The notes below the pieces were generated by a model, which ran no database searches, was not told the origin of the DNA, and saw only the letters and a program-made list of their open reading frames with translations. The position numbers were made by a program, and so were the translations under genes. A stretch of DNA of 8,904 nucleotides from an uncultured Alphaproteobacteria bacterium. GTDB taxonomy: Bacteria > Pseudomonadota > Alphaproteobacteria > Rhizobiales > Hyphomicrobiaceae. Below are positions 1 to 6,895 of the stretch, piece after piece (position 1 is the first letter of the stretch; the number at the start of each line of letters is the position of its first letter). The stretch is taken from positions 1-8,904 of the forward strand of contig CALFEM010000009.1 in NCBI GenBank assembly GCA_937950105.1. The letters are read 5' to 3'.

Positions 1-75
1 CCCAGGTAGCTCAGTTGGTAGAGCATGCGACTGAAAATCGCAGTGTCGGTGGTTCAATTCCGCCCCTGGGCACCA
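1..75 (+). tRNA. tRNA-Phe (anticodon GAA), first base cut off by window edge
   Basis: The sequence folds into a full cloverleaf. The acceptor strand cccagg at 1-6 pairs with the 3' strand at 65-71, and the missing position 0 should be G. The D arm contains TAGCTCAGTTGGTAGAGC. The anticodon stem tgcga/tcgca (26-30/38-42) encloses the loop ctGAAaa, with anticodon GAA at 33-35. The T stem (48-52/60-64) has loop ttcaatt. The discriminator is A72 and CCA (73-75) is genome-encoded. A T-rich stretch follows directly. Its role is delivery of phenylalanine. tRNA genes of this kind are common integration sites for mobile elements, but no integrase or att duplicate is visible here. Confidence 0.97.
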
Positions 76-380
76 TTTGCTTTTTAAGCCATTGTCCAAA
101 AAAATCCGCTGGTTCTGTTCGGACCAGCCGAGCGTTGCGCATTTGGCGCCTGCCACGAAGCCGTTTTCGATACGGTCAAGCGCCGCAACCGGCGGCTGCG
201 ACGCCCATGTCAGCTCGGGTGGCAAAACTTGCGAAATTCGACAGATGCGCGATCGGCATCGAACGTGCGCCCGGTACGCCCCGACTGTCGCGCGAGGGCC
301 GCTTGGGGCCCGGGCAAATCGCTGACTGACGGAGACGGCAGCGATATCGCCTCATGCCGCGACGGCAGCCGTGATCTCGG
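76..380. other. Intergenic region between tRNA-Phe and hupE, no supported gene
   Basis: About 305 bases lie between the tRNA and the hupE stop codon. Reading frames through it are short, lack a convincing ribosome binding site and give proteins of no recognisable family. What it does hold is a hairpin at 108-128 next to a run of seven A at 98-104 (listed separately), a perfect palindrome GCGATATCGC at 341-350, a 9-bp direct repeat GACGGCAGC at 334-342 and 361-369, and a tight inverted repeat ACGGC-A-GCCGT at 362-372. None of these has a clear function. Confidence 0.6.
98..128 (-). terminator. Candidate intrinsic terminator of the hydrogenase operon
   Basis: Read on the minus strand, the arms GCTGGT and ACCAGC form a 6-bp stem with a 9-nt loop. 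They are followed by GGA and then seven T (104-98). This is the layout of a rho-independent terminator, about 250 nt downstream of the hupE stop. Weak points are the modest stem, the three-base spacer before the T run and the long distance from the gene. On the plus strand the stem is longer (8 bp with one G-T pair) but has no T run after it, so it does not look like a terminator for the tRNA. Confidence 0.4.
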
Positions 381-959
381 TCATGCGGTCGCGAGGCCGA
401 GGCCGACCAGGGCGATGAGCGCGCCGAGCATGCGCATGGCGAACGGACTGCGGGTCAGGACCAAGCCGACGCCGAGACCGGCCATGTGCAGCAGCGAGGT
501 CGCTGCCACGAAGCCGGCGGCGTAGCTCGCAAAGCCCGCTGCCGCCGGGATCTCGGCGCCATGCGCGTACCCGTGCATGAAGGCGAAGGCGCCGACAACG
601 GCCGCAGAGAGCGTCAGCGGAGCACGCGCCTGCACCGCGATGGCCACACCGAGAAACACGACCGATGCGACAATCGCCAGCTCGGCCCCGGAGATCGCGA
701 CGCCATTGGCGGCCATCATGGCGCCGACCGCCATGACAGCCACGAACGTGACGGGGAGCATCCATCGAGCTGCCCCGCCCATCTGCCAGGCGAGCAGGCC
801 GACGGCCACCATGGCCAGCAGGTGATCGAGCCCGTGCAGAGGATGCAACAGACCATCACGCAGCGCGAACGCGACGTCATGCCCGGTATGCGCGAGTGCC
901 GGCGACGCGAGGATGATAGCCGTCAGCGCGAGCAGCGCGGTCTTTGCTGAACGATACAT
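381..959 (-). CDS. hupE: HupE/UreJ family nickel permease-like membrane protein
   Basis: The 192-residue protein starts with a cleavable-looking signal peptide (about residues 1-23, ending ALA before HTGHD). Several hydrophobic segments follow. It carries the family signature HPLHGLDHLLAM at 39-50 and a second histidine motif, FMHGYAHGAEIP, at 127-138. HupE/UreJ proteins are secondary transporters thought to bring nickel (or cobalt) to hydrogenase or urease, and these histidines are the likely metal contacts. The start at 959 is chosen because the signal peptide begins there and GGGAG lies just upstream. The same frame is open further upstream, but that part is only the antisense shadow of hynL. 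It is the last gene of the leftward operon, 50 nt after hynL. Substrate specificity is inferred from family and context. Confidence 0.93.
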   Translation of the reverse strand: MYRSAKTALLALTAIILASPALAHTGHDVAFALRDGLLHPLHGLDHLLAMVAVGLLAWQMGGAARWMLPVTFVAVMAVGAMMAANGVAISGAELAIVASVVFLGVAIAVQARAPLTLSAAVVGAFAFMHGYAHGAEIPAAAGFASYAAGFVAATSLLHMAGLGVGLVLTRSPFAMRMLGALIALVGLGLATA

Positions 960-1009
960 GATAAGGCTCCCGGAATGTTCGAACGGAGTGACGCCTGCGT
1001 GAAGCCGCG

Positions 1010-2758
1010 TCACCGTACCTTGATGCGCACCAGTTCCTCGCCGTGCGGATCGGTGACATGAACCGCGCAGGCGATGCACGGATCGAAGCTGTGGATGGTG
1101 CGCTGGATCTCGAGCGGCTGATCCGCCTTCGCCAGCGTGTGGCGATCCATCAGCGCGGCCTCGTACGGCCCCGGCTGTCCCTTGGGATCGCGCGGACCGG
1201 CATTCCAGGTCGAGGGAACCACCGCCTGATAGTTGTCGATCTTGCCGTTCTTGATGACGATCCAGTGCGCCAGCGCGCCGCGCGGCGCCTCCATGAAGCC
1301 GACGCCCTTGGCCTCCTTCGGCCACGTCGACGGGTCCCAGCGCTCCGGATTGTGCACCGTGACGTCGCCGCCCTTGATGTTGGCGATCAGGTTGTCGAGC
1401 CACGCCTGCATCTGGTCGGCGATGATCTTCGTCTCCAGCGTGCGCGCCGCCGTGCGACCGAGCGTCGAGAACATGGCTTCGATCGGCAGATCGAGTTTCT
1501 TCAGCGCGTAATTGGCGATGTCCTGCGTCGGCTTGTGGCCCTTGGCATAGAGCATCAGCACGCGTGCAAGCGGCCCGACCTCGACCACATTGCCTTTCCA
1601 GCGCGGCGCCTTGAGCCACGTATAGCCCTTGTCGACGTCGAGCTGATCGAACGGCGGCTTGGGGCCATCGTAGGCGAAGGCCGTCTCGCCGGCATAGGGA
1701 TGCAGGCCCTTGTCCTTGCCGCCGGTGTAGTCGTACCAGGAGTGCGACACGAACTCCTGCACGTGCGCGGGATCGTTGAGATCGACCGGCTCGATGCGCT
1801 TCAGGTCACGGCCGAGGATGACGCCGGACGGGATGAGCCAGCTCGACGGATCGTCCATCCCCTTCTCGGGGAAGTCGCCGTAGGTCATGAAGTTGCCGAC
1901 GCCCTCGCCGCGCTTGAACCAGTCCTTGTAGAAGGACGCGATGGCGAGCGTGTCGGGAATGTAGACCTGTTCGACGAACGCCTTCATCTTGGCGATGATG
2001 CTGCCGACTTCGAGCAGCGTGACGATGTTGGTGGCTGTCGCGGCGGAGCCACCGGCCGCACCGGTCGGGCTGGTCGAGATCGGCGCTGGTGCGCCGCCGA
2101 CGAGGAAGTTCGGGTGCGGGTTCTTGCCGCCGAAGATGGCGTGAATCTTGACCACGTCGCGCTGCCACGCGAGCGCTTCGAGGTAATGCGCCACCGCCAT
2201 CAGGTTGGCTTCCGGCGGCAGCTTGTACTCGGGATGCCCCCAGTAGCCGTTGGCGAAAATGCCGAGCTGCCCCTGCTCGACGAACGTCTTCACCTTTTTC
2301 TGCACGTCGGCGAAGTAGCCGGGCGACGACATTGGCCAGCTCGATATCGACTGCGCCAGTTCGCTCGTTGCCTTCGGATCGGCCTTGAGCGCGGAGACGA
2401 CATCGACCCAGTCGAGCGCGTGCAGATGGTAGAAGTGCATGACGTGATCGTGCACATACTGCGCCGCGATCATGAGGTTGCGGATCAGCTGCGCGTTCTT
2501 CGGGATCTTGTACTTCAGCGCATCCTCGACCGAGCGCACCGAAGCGATGCCATGCACCAGCGTGCAGACACCGCAGATGCGCTGCGCGAAGGCCCACGCA
2601 TCGCGCGGATCGCGGCCCTTGAGGATGATCTCGATACCACGCACCATGGTGCCCGAGCTGTAGGCCGCCTCGATGGCGCCCTGCTCGCTGGTCTTGGCCT
2701 CGATGCGCAAATGCCCTTCGATGCGGGTGATGGGATCGACGACGACGCGCTTCTGCAT
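1010..2758 (-). CDS. hynL: [NiFe]-hydrogenase large subunit, Isp-type (group 1e)
   Basis: The 582-residue precursor holds the Ni-Fe(CN)2CO active site that splits H2. The N-terminal motif RIEGH is at 12-16. The four nickel-binding cysteines are C62 and C65 (RICGVC) and C561 and C564 (DPCIACAVH). Fifteen residues after H567 form the C-terminal peptide removed by the maturation protease once nickel is inserted. This is the same length as in E. coli HyaB. The start at 2758 gives the usual N-terminus, MQKRVVVDPITRIEG, and is preceded by AGGAG. The gene begins 14 nt after isp2 ends. Unlike most hup or hya operons, it is separated from the small subunit gene by two electron-transfer genes, which places it in the Isp-type subgroup. 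It has no export signal of its own and should be carried across the membrane by the Tat signal of HynS. Confidence 0.98.
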   Translation of the reverse strand: MQKRVVVDPITRIEGHLRIEAKTSEQGAIEAAYSSGTMVRGIEIILKGRDPRDAWAFAQRICGVCTLVHGIASVRSVEDALKYKIPKNAQLIRNLMIAAQYVHDHVMHFYHLHALDWVDVVSALKADPKATSELAQSISSWPMSSPGYFADVQKKVKTFVEQGQLGIFANGYWGHPEYKLPPEANLMAVAHYLEALAWQRDVVKIHAIFGGKNPHPNFLVGGAPAPISTSPTGAAGGSAATATNIVTLLEVGSIIAKMKAFVEQVYIPDTLAIASFYKDWFKRGEGVGNFMTYGDFPEKGMDDPSSWLIPSGVILGRDLKRIEPVDLNDPAHVQEFVSHSWYDYTGGKDKGLHPYAGETAFAYDGPKPPFDQLDVDKGYTWLKAPRWKGNVVEVGPLARVLMLYAKGHKPTQDIANYALKKLDLPIEAMFSTLGRTAARTLETKIIADQMQAWLDNLIANIKGGDVTVHNPERWDPSTWPKEAKGVGFMEAPRGALAHWIVIKNGKIDNYQAVVPSTWNAGPRDPKGQPGPYEAALMDRHTLAKADQPLEIQRTIHSFDPCIACAVHVTDPHGEELVRIKVR

Positions 2759-2772
2759 CGGAAAGCTCCTGC
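2759..2772 (-). promoter_or_regulatory. Ribosome binding site region of hynL
   Basis: The 14-nt gap between the isp2 stop and the hynL start contains AGGAG about 7 nt before the ATG. There is no room for a separate promoter, so hynL depends on read-through from the upstream genes. Confidence 0.7.
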
Positions 2773-4080
2773 TCAATCGATCAAGTTGTCGGCGACGAGC
2801 TCGAGAAGGCTGTCGACCTTCTTGTCCCACTTGTACTTGTTGGCGCCGAGGTTGAGGGTGATGCGGCACTGCCCGCAGGCCGTGACGAACCGCTCGGCGT
2901 TGGCGTCTTCCACCTGACGCCGCTTCAGCTCGAAGGCGCGATAGCGGATCGGGTCGGCGCGCTTGTTGGAGACGACGCCGCCGCCACCGCCGCAACACCA
3001 GCCGACCGCACCGGCATCCGCGAGTTCCTTGAGGTCGAGCCCGAGCGCCTTCATGACGTTGCGCGGCGCCGCCAGCACGCCGCCGCGGCGGACCAGCTGA
3101 CAGGGATCGTGCAGCGAGGCCGTCTGATTGATCTGCTTCAGCTTCAGCTTGCCGCTCGCCACCGCTTCATCGAGGAACTCGGTCATGTGGATGACGCGCA
3201 CGGGCACCTTCTCGCCGTACCAGCGCGCCGACTCCCATCGCGCCGCACCGTAGGCGTGGCCACACTCCGGCAGGATCAGCGTGTGCGCGCCGATCTTCAC
3301 CGCCGTGTCGATCATCTGCCGCGTCATCTTCTCCTGCAGCTCGATGTCGCCGTTGAGGTAGCCGATGTTCGAGGCTTCGAAGCCCTTGCTGTGATAGGTC
3401 CAGTTGTAACCCATCTTGTTCAGCACCTTGGCGGCATCCGAAAGCGCCTTGGTGTGCTCGGTCAGCTCGGCAGGCGCAACGGTGACGAGATAATCCGCGC
3501 GCTCCTTGTCGATGTTCATCGCGACGCCGCGCTCTTCGCCGGTTTCACGAATGATGTCGGCGAAGTCCTCGGCCGGTGTCGCCGGGCTGCCCCACAGCTT
3601 CGTGGTGCGATCCATCAGTTCGAGGCGATCCGGAATGAGACCGGCGGCGAACATGCCGTGGCGCGACTGCTTGACGAGGTCGGCGATGTCGATGCCCATC
3701 GGACAGGCGAGCGTGCAACGGCCGCACAGCGTGCAGCTGTCGAAGATCAGCTCCTGCCACTGCTCCAGCTCTTCGGCGGTGACGCGCGGCGCGATGCCGA
3801 GCAGGCGGAAGAGCGGCGCGAACGGCCCGACGTGGCGATGATACGCCTGCTCGAGTGGCCGCAGCTTTCGGATCGGCGTGTACTTCGGGTCGCCGGTCGT
3901 CACGAAGAAGTGGCAGGCCCCAGCGCACAGTCCGCAACGCACGCAGGCTTCGAGCTGCACCGCGTTGGTCATGGCGATGTCGCGCACGAACGCCTGCATG
4001 GCGAGATCGCGGCGGCGGGACTCTTCCGCCTGGCCCTGCGCGTCGAACGGAATGCCGGAGGTCGTAATCTGGGCGGTCAT
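2773..4080 (-). CDS. isp2: Isp2: HdrD/GlpC-like iron-sulfur protein of the hydrogenase
   Basis: The 435-residue soluble protein carries two 4Fe-4S motifs, C46-x2-C49-x2-C52-x3-C56 and C116-x2-C119-x2-C122-x3-C126-P. A C-terminal region follows that is typical of heterodisulfide reductase subunit D/B (CCG domain). The complete CCG motif is C327, C362-C363 and C402-x2-C405. The first CCG half keeps only C273 in PECGHAY. Isp2 proteins are thought to accept or donate electrons at the cytoplasmic face of the Isp1 cytochrome, linking H2 oxidation to quinone or thiol/disulfide chemistry; the real partner is not proven. The start at 4080 forms an ATGA overlap with the isp1 stop and has GAGG upstream. 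The frame stays open a little further upstream but only inside isp1. A generic annotation would be (Fe-S)-binding or heterodisulfide reductase-related protein; gene order makes Isp2 the better name. Confidence 0.93.
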   Translation of the reverse strand: MTAQITTSGIPFDAQGQAEESRRRDLAMQAFVRDIAMTNAVQLEACVRCGLCAGACHFFVTTGDPKYTPIRKLRPLEQAYHRHVGPFAPLFRLLGIAPRVTAEELEQWQELIFDSCTLCGRCTLACPMGIDIADLVKQSRHGMFAAGLIPDRLELMDRTTKLWGSPATPAEDFADIIRETGEERGVAMNIDKERADYLVTVAPAELTEHTKALSDAAKVLNKMGYNWTYHSKGFEASNIGYLNGDIELQEKMTRQMIDTAVKIGAHTLILPECGHAYGAARWESARWYGEKVPVRVIHMTEFLDEAVASGKLKLKQINQTASLHDPCQLVRRGGVLAAPRNVMKALGLDLKELADAGAVGWCCGGGGGVVSNKRADPIRYRAFELKRRQVEDANAERFVTACGQCRITLNLGANKYKWDKKVDSLLELVADNLID

Positions 4081-4736
4081 ACCTCGGCCCCCCTCTGCTT
4101 GAAGCGAATGGCGGTGGTGCCGCGCGACAGCACGAACAGGAAGGCGTGCATGAGCTTGCCGAACGGGAACCAGATCAGGAACGCACACACGGTCAGGATG
4201 TGCACGGCGAGCAGCGTTTCGTAGCGGCCACCGATATGCGCGACCGCTGCGATGCCCGTCAGGACGGGCAGGAACGTCACGGCCCAGCTGACATAGTCGT
4301 CGATGCGCGAGATGAGCCGCTGCACCGGATTGGTCAGGCGATGCACGAGCGACGCCAGCAGCGATCCGGCCGTGATCACAGCGACCGCCAGCACGACGTT
4401 ACTCGGCAGCGCCGGCCACGAGATGCCGAGCAGGGATTTCACGAACAGCACGTGCGGCGCGAACAACAGCACCGAGATCGCGAGCCCGATGTGGAAGACG
4501 TAGCCGTTCAGCACCGAAAACAGCGACGACTTCAGGAACGTCTTGTGCGGCCACATCTTGGCGAGAACGCCCGACGCGGCGGCGGCGAGCGGAGTCGGCG
4601 TGCCGGGACGCGCCTCGGCATCCACGCGGCGACGCTCCAGCATGAGGATGCCGATGAGGCGCCACAGCGTGCCGAGCAGGAACACGGCGATCGCGAATGT
4701 CAGCGCGGGTCCGCGCGAGAATTGGAGCAGCTCCAT
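4077..4736 (-). CDS. isp1: Isp1: NarI-like b-type cytochrome membrane subunit
   Basis: The 219-residue protein has about five membrane helices (near residues 11-33, 74-100, 113-134, 149-168 and 174-203). Histidines in or beside them (H82, H95, H132, H167, H179, H197) could ligate haem b. The overall plan resembles the gamma subunit of nitrate reductase (NarI) and HdrE, the known relatives of Isp1. Its role would be to take electrons from the membrane-anchored HynS and pass them across the membrane to the Isp2 side or the quinone pool. The start at 4736 is 4 nt from the hynS stop, and AAGGGGTGA overlapping that stop serves as ribosome binding site. A longer reading up to 4847 would only re-read hynS. 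Which histidines bind haem cannot be settled from sequence alone. Confidence 0.92.
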   Translation of the reverse strand: MELLQFSRGPALTFAIAVFLLGTLWRLIGILMLERRRVDAEARPGTPTPLAAAASGVLAKMWPHKTFLKSSLFSVLNGYVFHIGLAISVLLFAPHVLFVKSLLGISWPALPSNVVLAVAVITAGSLLASLVHRLTNPVQRLISRIDDYVSWAVTFLPVLTGIAAVAHIGGRYETLLAVHILTVCAFLIWFPFGKLMHAFLFVLSRGTTAIRFKQRGAEV

Positions 4737-4740
4737 CGTC

Positions 4741-5835
4741 TCACCCCTTGTCCTTGCCGACGGAACGGTCGATCGCTTCCGTCTCGGCGAGATAGCGTTG
4801 CTGGTGGCGGCGCGCGATCCACGCTGCGGCTCCGCCCGCGGCGGCACCGGCGACGGCGGCGGCTCCGATCAGCGGGGCAGAGACGCCGGCATGCGCAGCG
4901 AGCGGCTTGTAGAAGCCGCCCTGATCCCAGAAGTGCGGTTCCGAGCAGCCGAGGCAGCCGTGGCCCGACTGGATCGGGAACGAGGTGCCGTGGTTCCACT
5001 TGAGCGTGGCGCAGGCGTTGTAGGCGATCGGTCCCTTGCAGCCGACCTTGTAGAGGCAGTAGCCCTTGCGTGCGCCCTCGTCGTCGAAGCTCTCGGCGAA
5101 CAGCCCCTTGTCGTAGAACGGCCGGCGATAGCAGCGATCGTGGATGGTTTCGCCGAAGAACGCCTTCGGTCGCGCCAGATGATCGAGCTCCGGCAGTTTG
5201 CCGAACGAGAGGATGTAGGCGAGCGTGCCGGTCATCGCCTCGGGGATCGGCGGGCAGCCGGGAATGTTGATGACGGGCTTGTCCTTGACGATGTCGGTGA
5301 TCGACGCCGCGCCGGTCGGGTTGGGACGCGCGTGCGGGATGCCGCCGAACGCTGCGCAGCTGCCGACGGCGACGACCGCTGCGGCATCCTTTACGGTATC
5401 CTTCAGCATCTGCAGATTGGTAATGCCGGCGATGGTCGAGTAGATGCCGTCGTCCTTCAAGGGCACCGAGCCGTCGACGACGACGATGTACTTGCCCTTG
5501 TTTTCCTTCATCGCGGCTTCGCGGGCGTGCTCGGCCGCATCCCCCGACACCGACATCAGCGTGTGGTGATAGTCGAGCGAGATGAGATCGAAGATCAGGT
5601 CTTCGAGCGTCGGGCTCGACGAGCGCGTGATCGATTCCGTGCAGCCCGTGCATTCTTGGAACGACAGCCAGATCACAGACTGGCGGCGCGCCTTCGCGAG
5701 CCCTTGCGCGATGGCCTGCGACGCACTCGCCGGGAGCGCCATCACCGACGCCAGATAGGCGGAATACTTGAGGAAGGCGCGGCGCGAGATGCCTCGTCGC
5801 GACAATGCCTCGCCGAGCGTGGCTGGCTCGTTCAT
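4741..5835 (-). CDS. hynS: [NiFe]-hydrogenase small subunit, Isp-type, Tat-exported
   Basis: The 364-residue protein relays electrons from the Ni-Fe site through three Fe-S clusters. A twin-arginine signal SRRAFLK at 17-23 is followed by a hydrophobic stretch to about residue 44. Proximal [4Fe-4S] ligands are C62, C65, C160 and C194. Distal cluster ligands are H232, C235, C260 and C266. The medial cluster has three cysteines (C275, C294, C297) with proline in the SFPIQSG segment, the [3Fe-4S] arrangement. The two extra cysteines of oxygen-tolerant enzymes are absent: G64 and G165 stand in their places. A C-terminal hydrophobic helix at about 319-340 followed by RR anchors the protein in the membrane. 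The start at 5835 overlaps the upstream stop as ATGA and has GGAGGA ahead of it. Family and cluster layout are clear; group 1e placement rests on gene order. Confidence 0.98.
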   Translation of the reverse strand: MNEPATLGEALSRRGISRRAFLKYSAYLASVMALPASASQAIAQGLAKARRQSVIWLSFQECTGCTESITRSSSPTLEDLIFDLISLDYHHTLMSVSGDAAEHAREAAMKENKGKYIVVVDGSVPLKDDGIYSTIAGITNLQMLKDTVKDAAAVVAVGSCAAFGGIPHARPNPTGAASITDIVKDKPVINIPGCPPIPEAMTGTLAYILSFGKLPELDHLARPKAFFGETIHDRCYRRPFYDKGLFAESFDDEGARKGYCLYKVGCKGPIAYNACATLKWNHGTSFPIQSGHGCLGCSEPHFWDQGGFYKPLAAHAGVSAPLIGAAAVAGAAAGGAAAWIARRHQQRYLAETEAIDRSVGKDKG

Positions 5836-6296
5836 GCGGCGTCCTCCGTCGTTGCGATATGCGGCGATGTCGTGTCTGCGGATGGTGCGGCGAGCATCGC
5901 GCGCAAGCGCACCAGTCCATCTCGGGCATCGTCGGGATGCGTGGCGAGAATTTCAGGCAGGCGGGTGATGACGATCTCCTCGGCGGCAACACCGCCGCTG
6001 GCGCCGAGATGGCGGACCCACCAGACGCCGGATATGGCCGTTTCCCAGATTTCACTCTGGCCTGCGACGGTGAGGAGCGCCGACACTTCACCCTGCCCGA
6101 GCTGCTGCTCGATCCCTACGCGGTCGGCATCGCTGAGCGGCAGCCCGCGCATGTCGATCGCGGTCACCTCACCGGTGGCCACAAAGCGTTCGAGCGCATC
6201 CGCGATTTCACGAAGAAGCGCGTGCATCATCCCGGTCGGGCCGTCAGGCTCCGCGCATCCCGGTACAGTGTGAGTATGCCGGGTCTGCTGCGTCAT
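5832..6296 (-). CDS. hupH: HupH/HyaF-like hydrogenase assembly protein, short single-domain form
   Basis: The 154-residue protein has one recognisable block at about 71-105: LGQGEVSALL, then SEIWETAISGVWWVRH, then an EIVITRLPEIL segment. This matches the C-terminal domain of HupH/HyaF proteins, which assist maturation of the small subunit Fe-S clusters in other hydrogenase systems. HupH of rhizobia is much longer (near 280 residues), so this is a reduced version. The start at 6296 overlaps the protease stop as ATGA. The next in-frame ATG codons, at residues 25 and 26 (GMMHALL), could be the real start, because the first residues (TRHTHTVPGCAEPDGPTG) are low in structure. Position between protease and small subunit genes supports an assembly role. 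Exact function is inferred. Confidence 0.75.
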   Translation of the reverse strand: MTQQTRHTHTVPGCAEPDGPTGMMHALLREIADALERFVATGEVTAIDMRGLPLSDADRVGIEQQLGQGEVSALLTVAGQSEIWETAISGVWWVRHLGASGGVAAEEIVITRLPEILATHPDDARDGLVRLRAMLAAPSADTTSPHIATTEDAA

Positions 6297-6820
6297 GCCG
6301 AAGCCTCCTCGGTCGCGGCGCCGTTGGTCTCCATGTCGGCGGCCTGTTCGCGCCACCGCTGCACGATCTCGAGCACCATCGCGATCGCGCCGGGAACGGC
6401 CGCGGCGACAGGCCCGGTCGGCTCGAGGCCCCATGACACAGATTGGGGTTGCACGGCGACCAGCGCCCGCAGGCGCGGGCAACGTCCGAGCATGGCAGCC
6501 GTGGCGATCAGATCGAACGCGGCGACCTCGTGGGGTGTGCGCTTCTTGCCGCCGAGTTGGGCGTCCATCGCGGCGCCTTCGAAAACGGCCAGCGTTCCGG
6601 GAGGTGCTCCGATCTCGGAGGCATCGACCAGGATCAGCCCGTCGGCGGCCTCGACATCGGGCAGGAGATTGAGTCCGATGGTGCCGCCATCGACGAAACT
6701 CACGCCGTCATGCCGAGCTGGTGACTGCTGAAGGGCGGTGACGACATGCACGCCGACACCATCATCGCTCAGCAAGGTATTGCCGAGGCCGAGCACCAAA
6801 ATCGTCGCAGCGTCGGACAT
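6293..6820 (-). CDS. hupD: Hydrogenase maturation protease (HupD/HyaD/HynD family)
   Basis: The 175-residue enzyme removes the C-terminal peptide of HynL after nickel insertion. The N-terminal motif LVLGLGNTLLSDDGVGVH (8-25) holds the family GxGN signature. D20 occupies the place of the nickel ligand Glu16 of E. coli HybD. Aspartate in LILVDASEIG and histidine in TPHEVA are the other expected metal ligands. The DGGTIGLNLL segment is also typical. The start at 6820 (MSDAATILV) fits the family N-terminus. The frame is open upstream to 6964, but that part would run through the FNR-like box and has no family resemblance. An AGGGGG stretch sits very close to the ATG, so initiation may be weak or the spacing unusual. 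It is the first gene of the leftward operon. Confidence 0.95.
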   Translation of the reverse strand: MSDAATILVLGLGNTLLSDDGVGVHVVTALQQSPARHDGVSFVDGGTIGLNLLPDVEAADGLILVDASEIGAPPGTLAVFEGAAMDAQLGGKKRTPHEVAAFDLIATAAMLGRCPRLRALVAVQPQSVSWGLEPTGPVAAAVPGAIAMVLEIVQRWREQAADMETNGAATEEASA

Positions 6821-6865
6821 AGCCCCCTGCCACACAGCGATTGCGAACCTGCAGACGTGCTCATC

Positions 6866-6873
6866 TTCATATA
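6866..6873 (-). promoter_or_regulatory. Candidate -10 element of the hydrogenase operon
   Basis: On the minus strand this stretch reads TATATGAA and offers TATATG or TATGAA as a -10 hexamer. The centre of TATGAA is 31 bp from the centre of the FNR/FixK-like box, close to the 32 bp expected when the activator sits at -41.5 of a class II promoter. Transcription would then start near 6858, leaving a leader of about 38 nt before hupD. This is inferred from spacing only. Confidence 0.4.
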
Positions 6874-6895
6874 TTGCCATCCGACAATGACATTG
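6873..6895. repeat. Two overlapping inverted repeats, possible operator
   Basis: ATTG-N8-CAAT spans 6873-6888, and CAATG-A-CATTG spans 6885-6895; they share the CAAT at 6885-6888. Both are perfect in their arms. The second ends inside the FNR/FixK-like box. The first lies between that box and the candidate -10, where a bound protein would block or modulate RNA polymerase on the minus strand. The regulator is unknown, and chance occurrence of such short arms is possible. Confidence 0.35.

Noticed and set aside
15..329. Open frame of 104 codons starting inside the tRNA
   Set aside because: It begins within tRNA-Phe, lacks a ribosome binding site and has no family resemblance.
1043..2917. Long open frame on the plus strand (624 codons) opposite hynL
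   Set aside because: It is the antisense shadow of a well-supported hydrogenase gene in GC-rich DNA; its product is Arg-, Asp- and Val-rich and matches no family I know.
3109..4224. Plus-strand frame of 371 codons opposite isp2
   Set aside because: It is a shadow of isp2, whose cysteine motifs and coupled start show which strand is coding.
4543..6273. Long open frame on the plus strand (576 codons) opposite hynS and hupH
   Set aside because: It is antisense to genes with clear motifs, has no plausible ribosome binding site or family signature, and is explained by GC-rich codon use.
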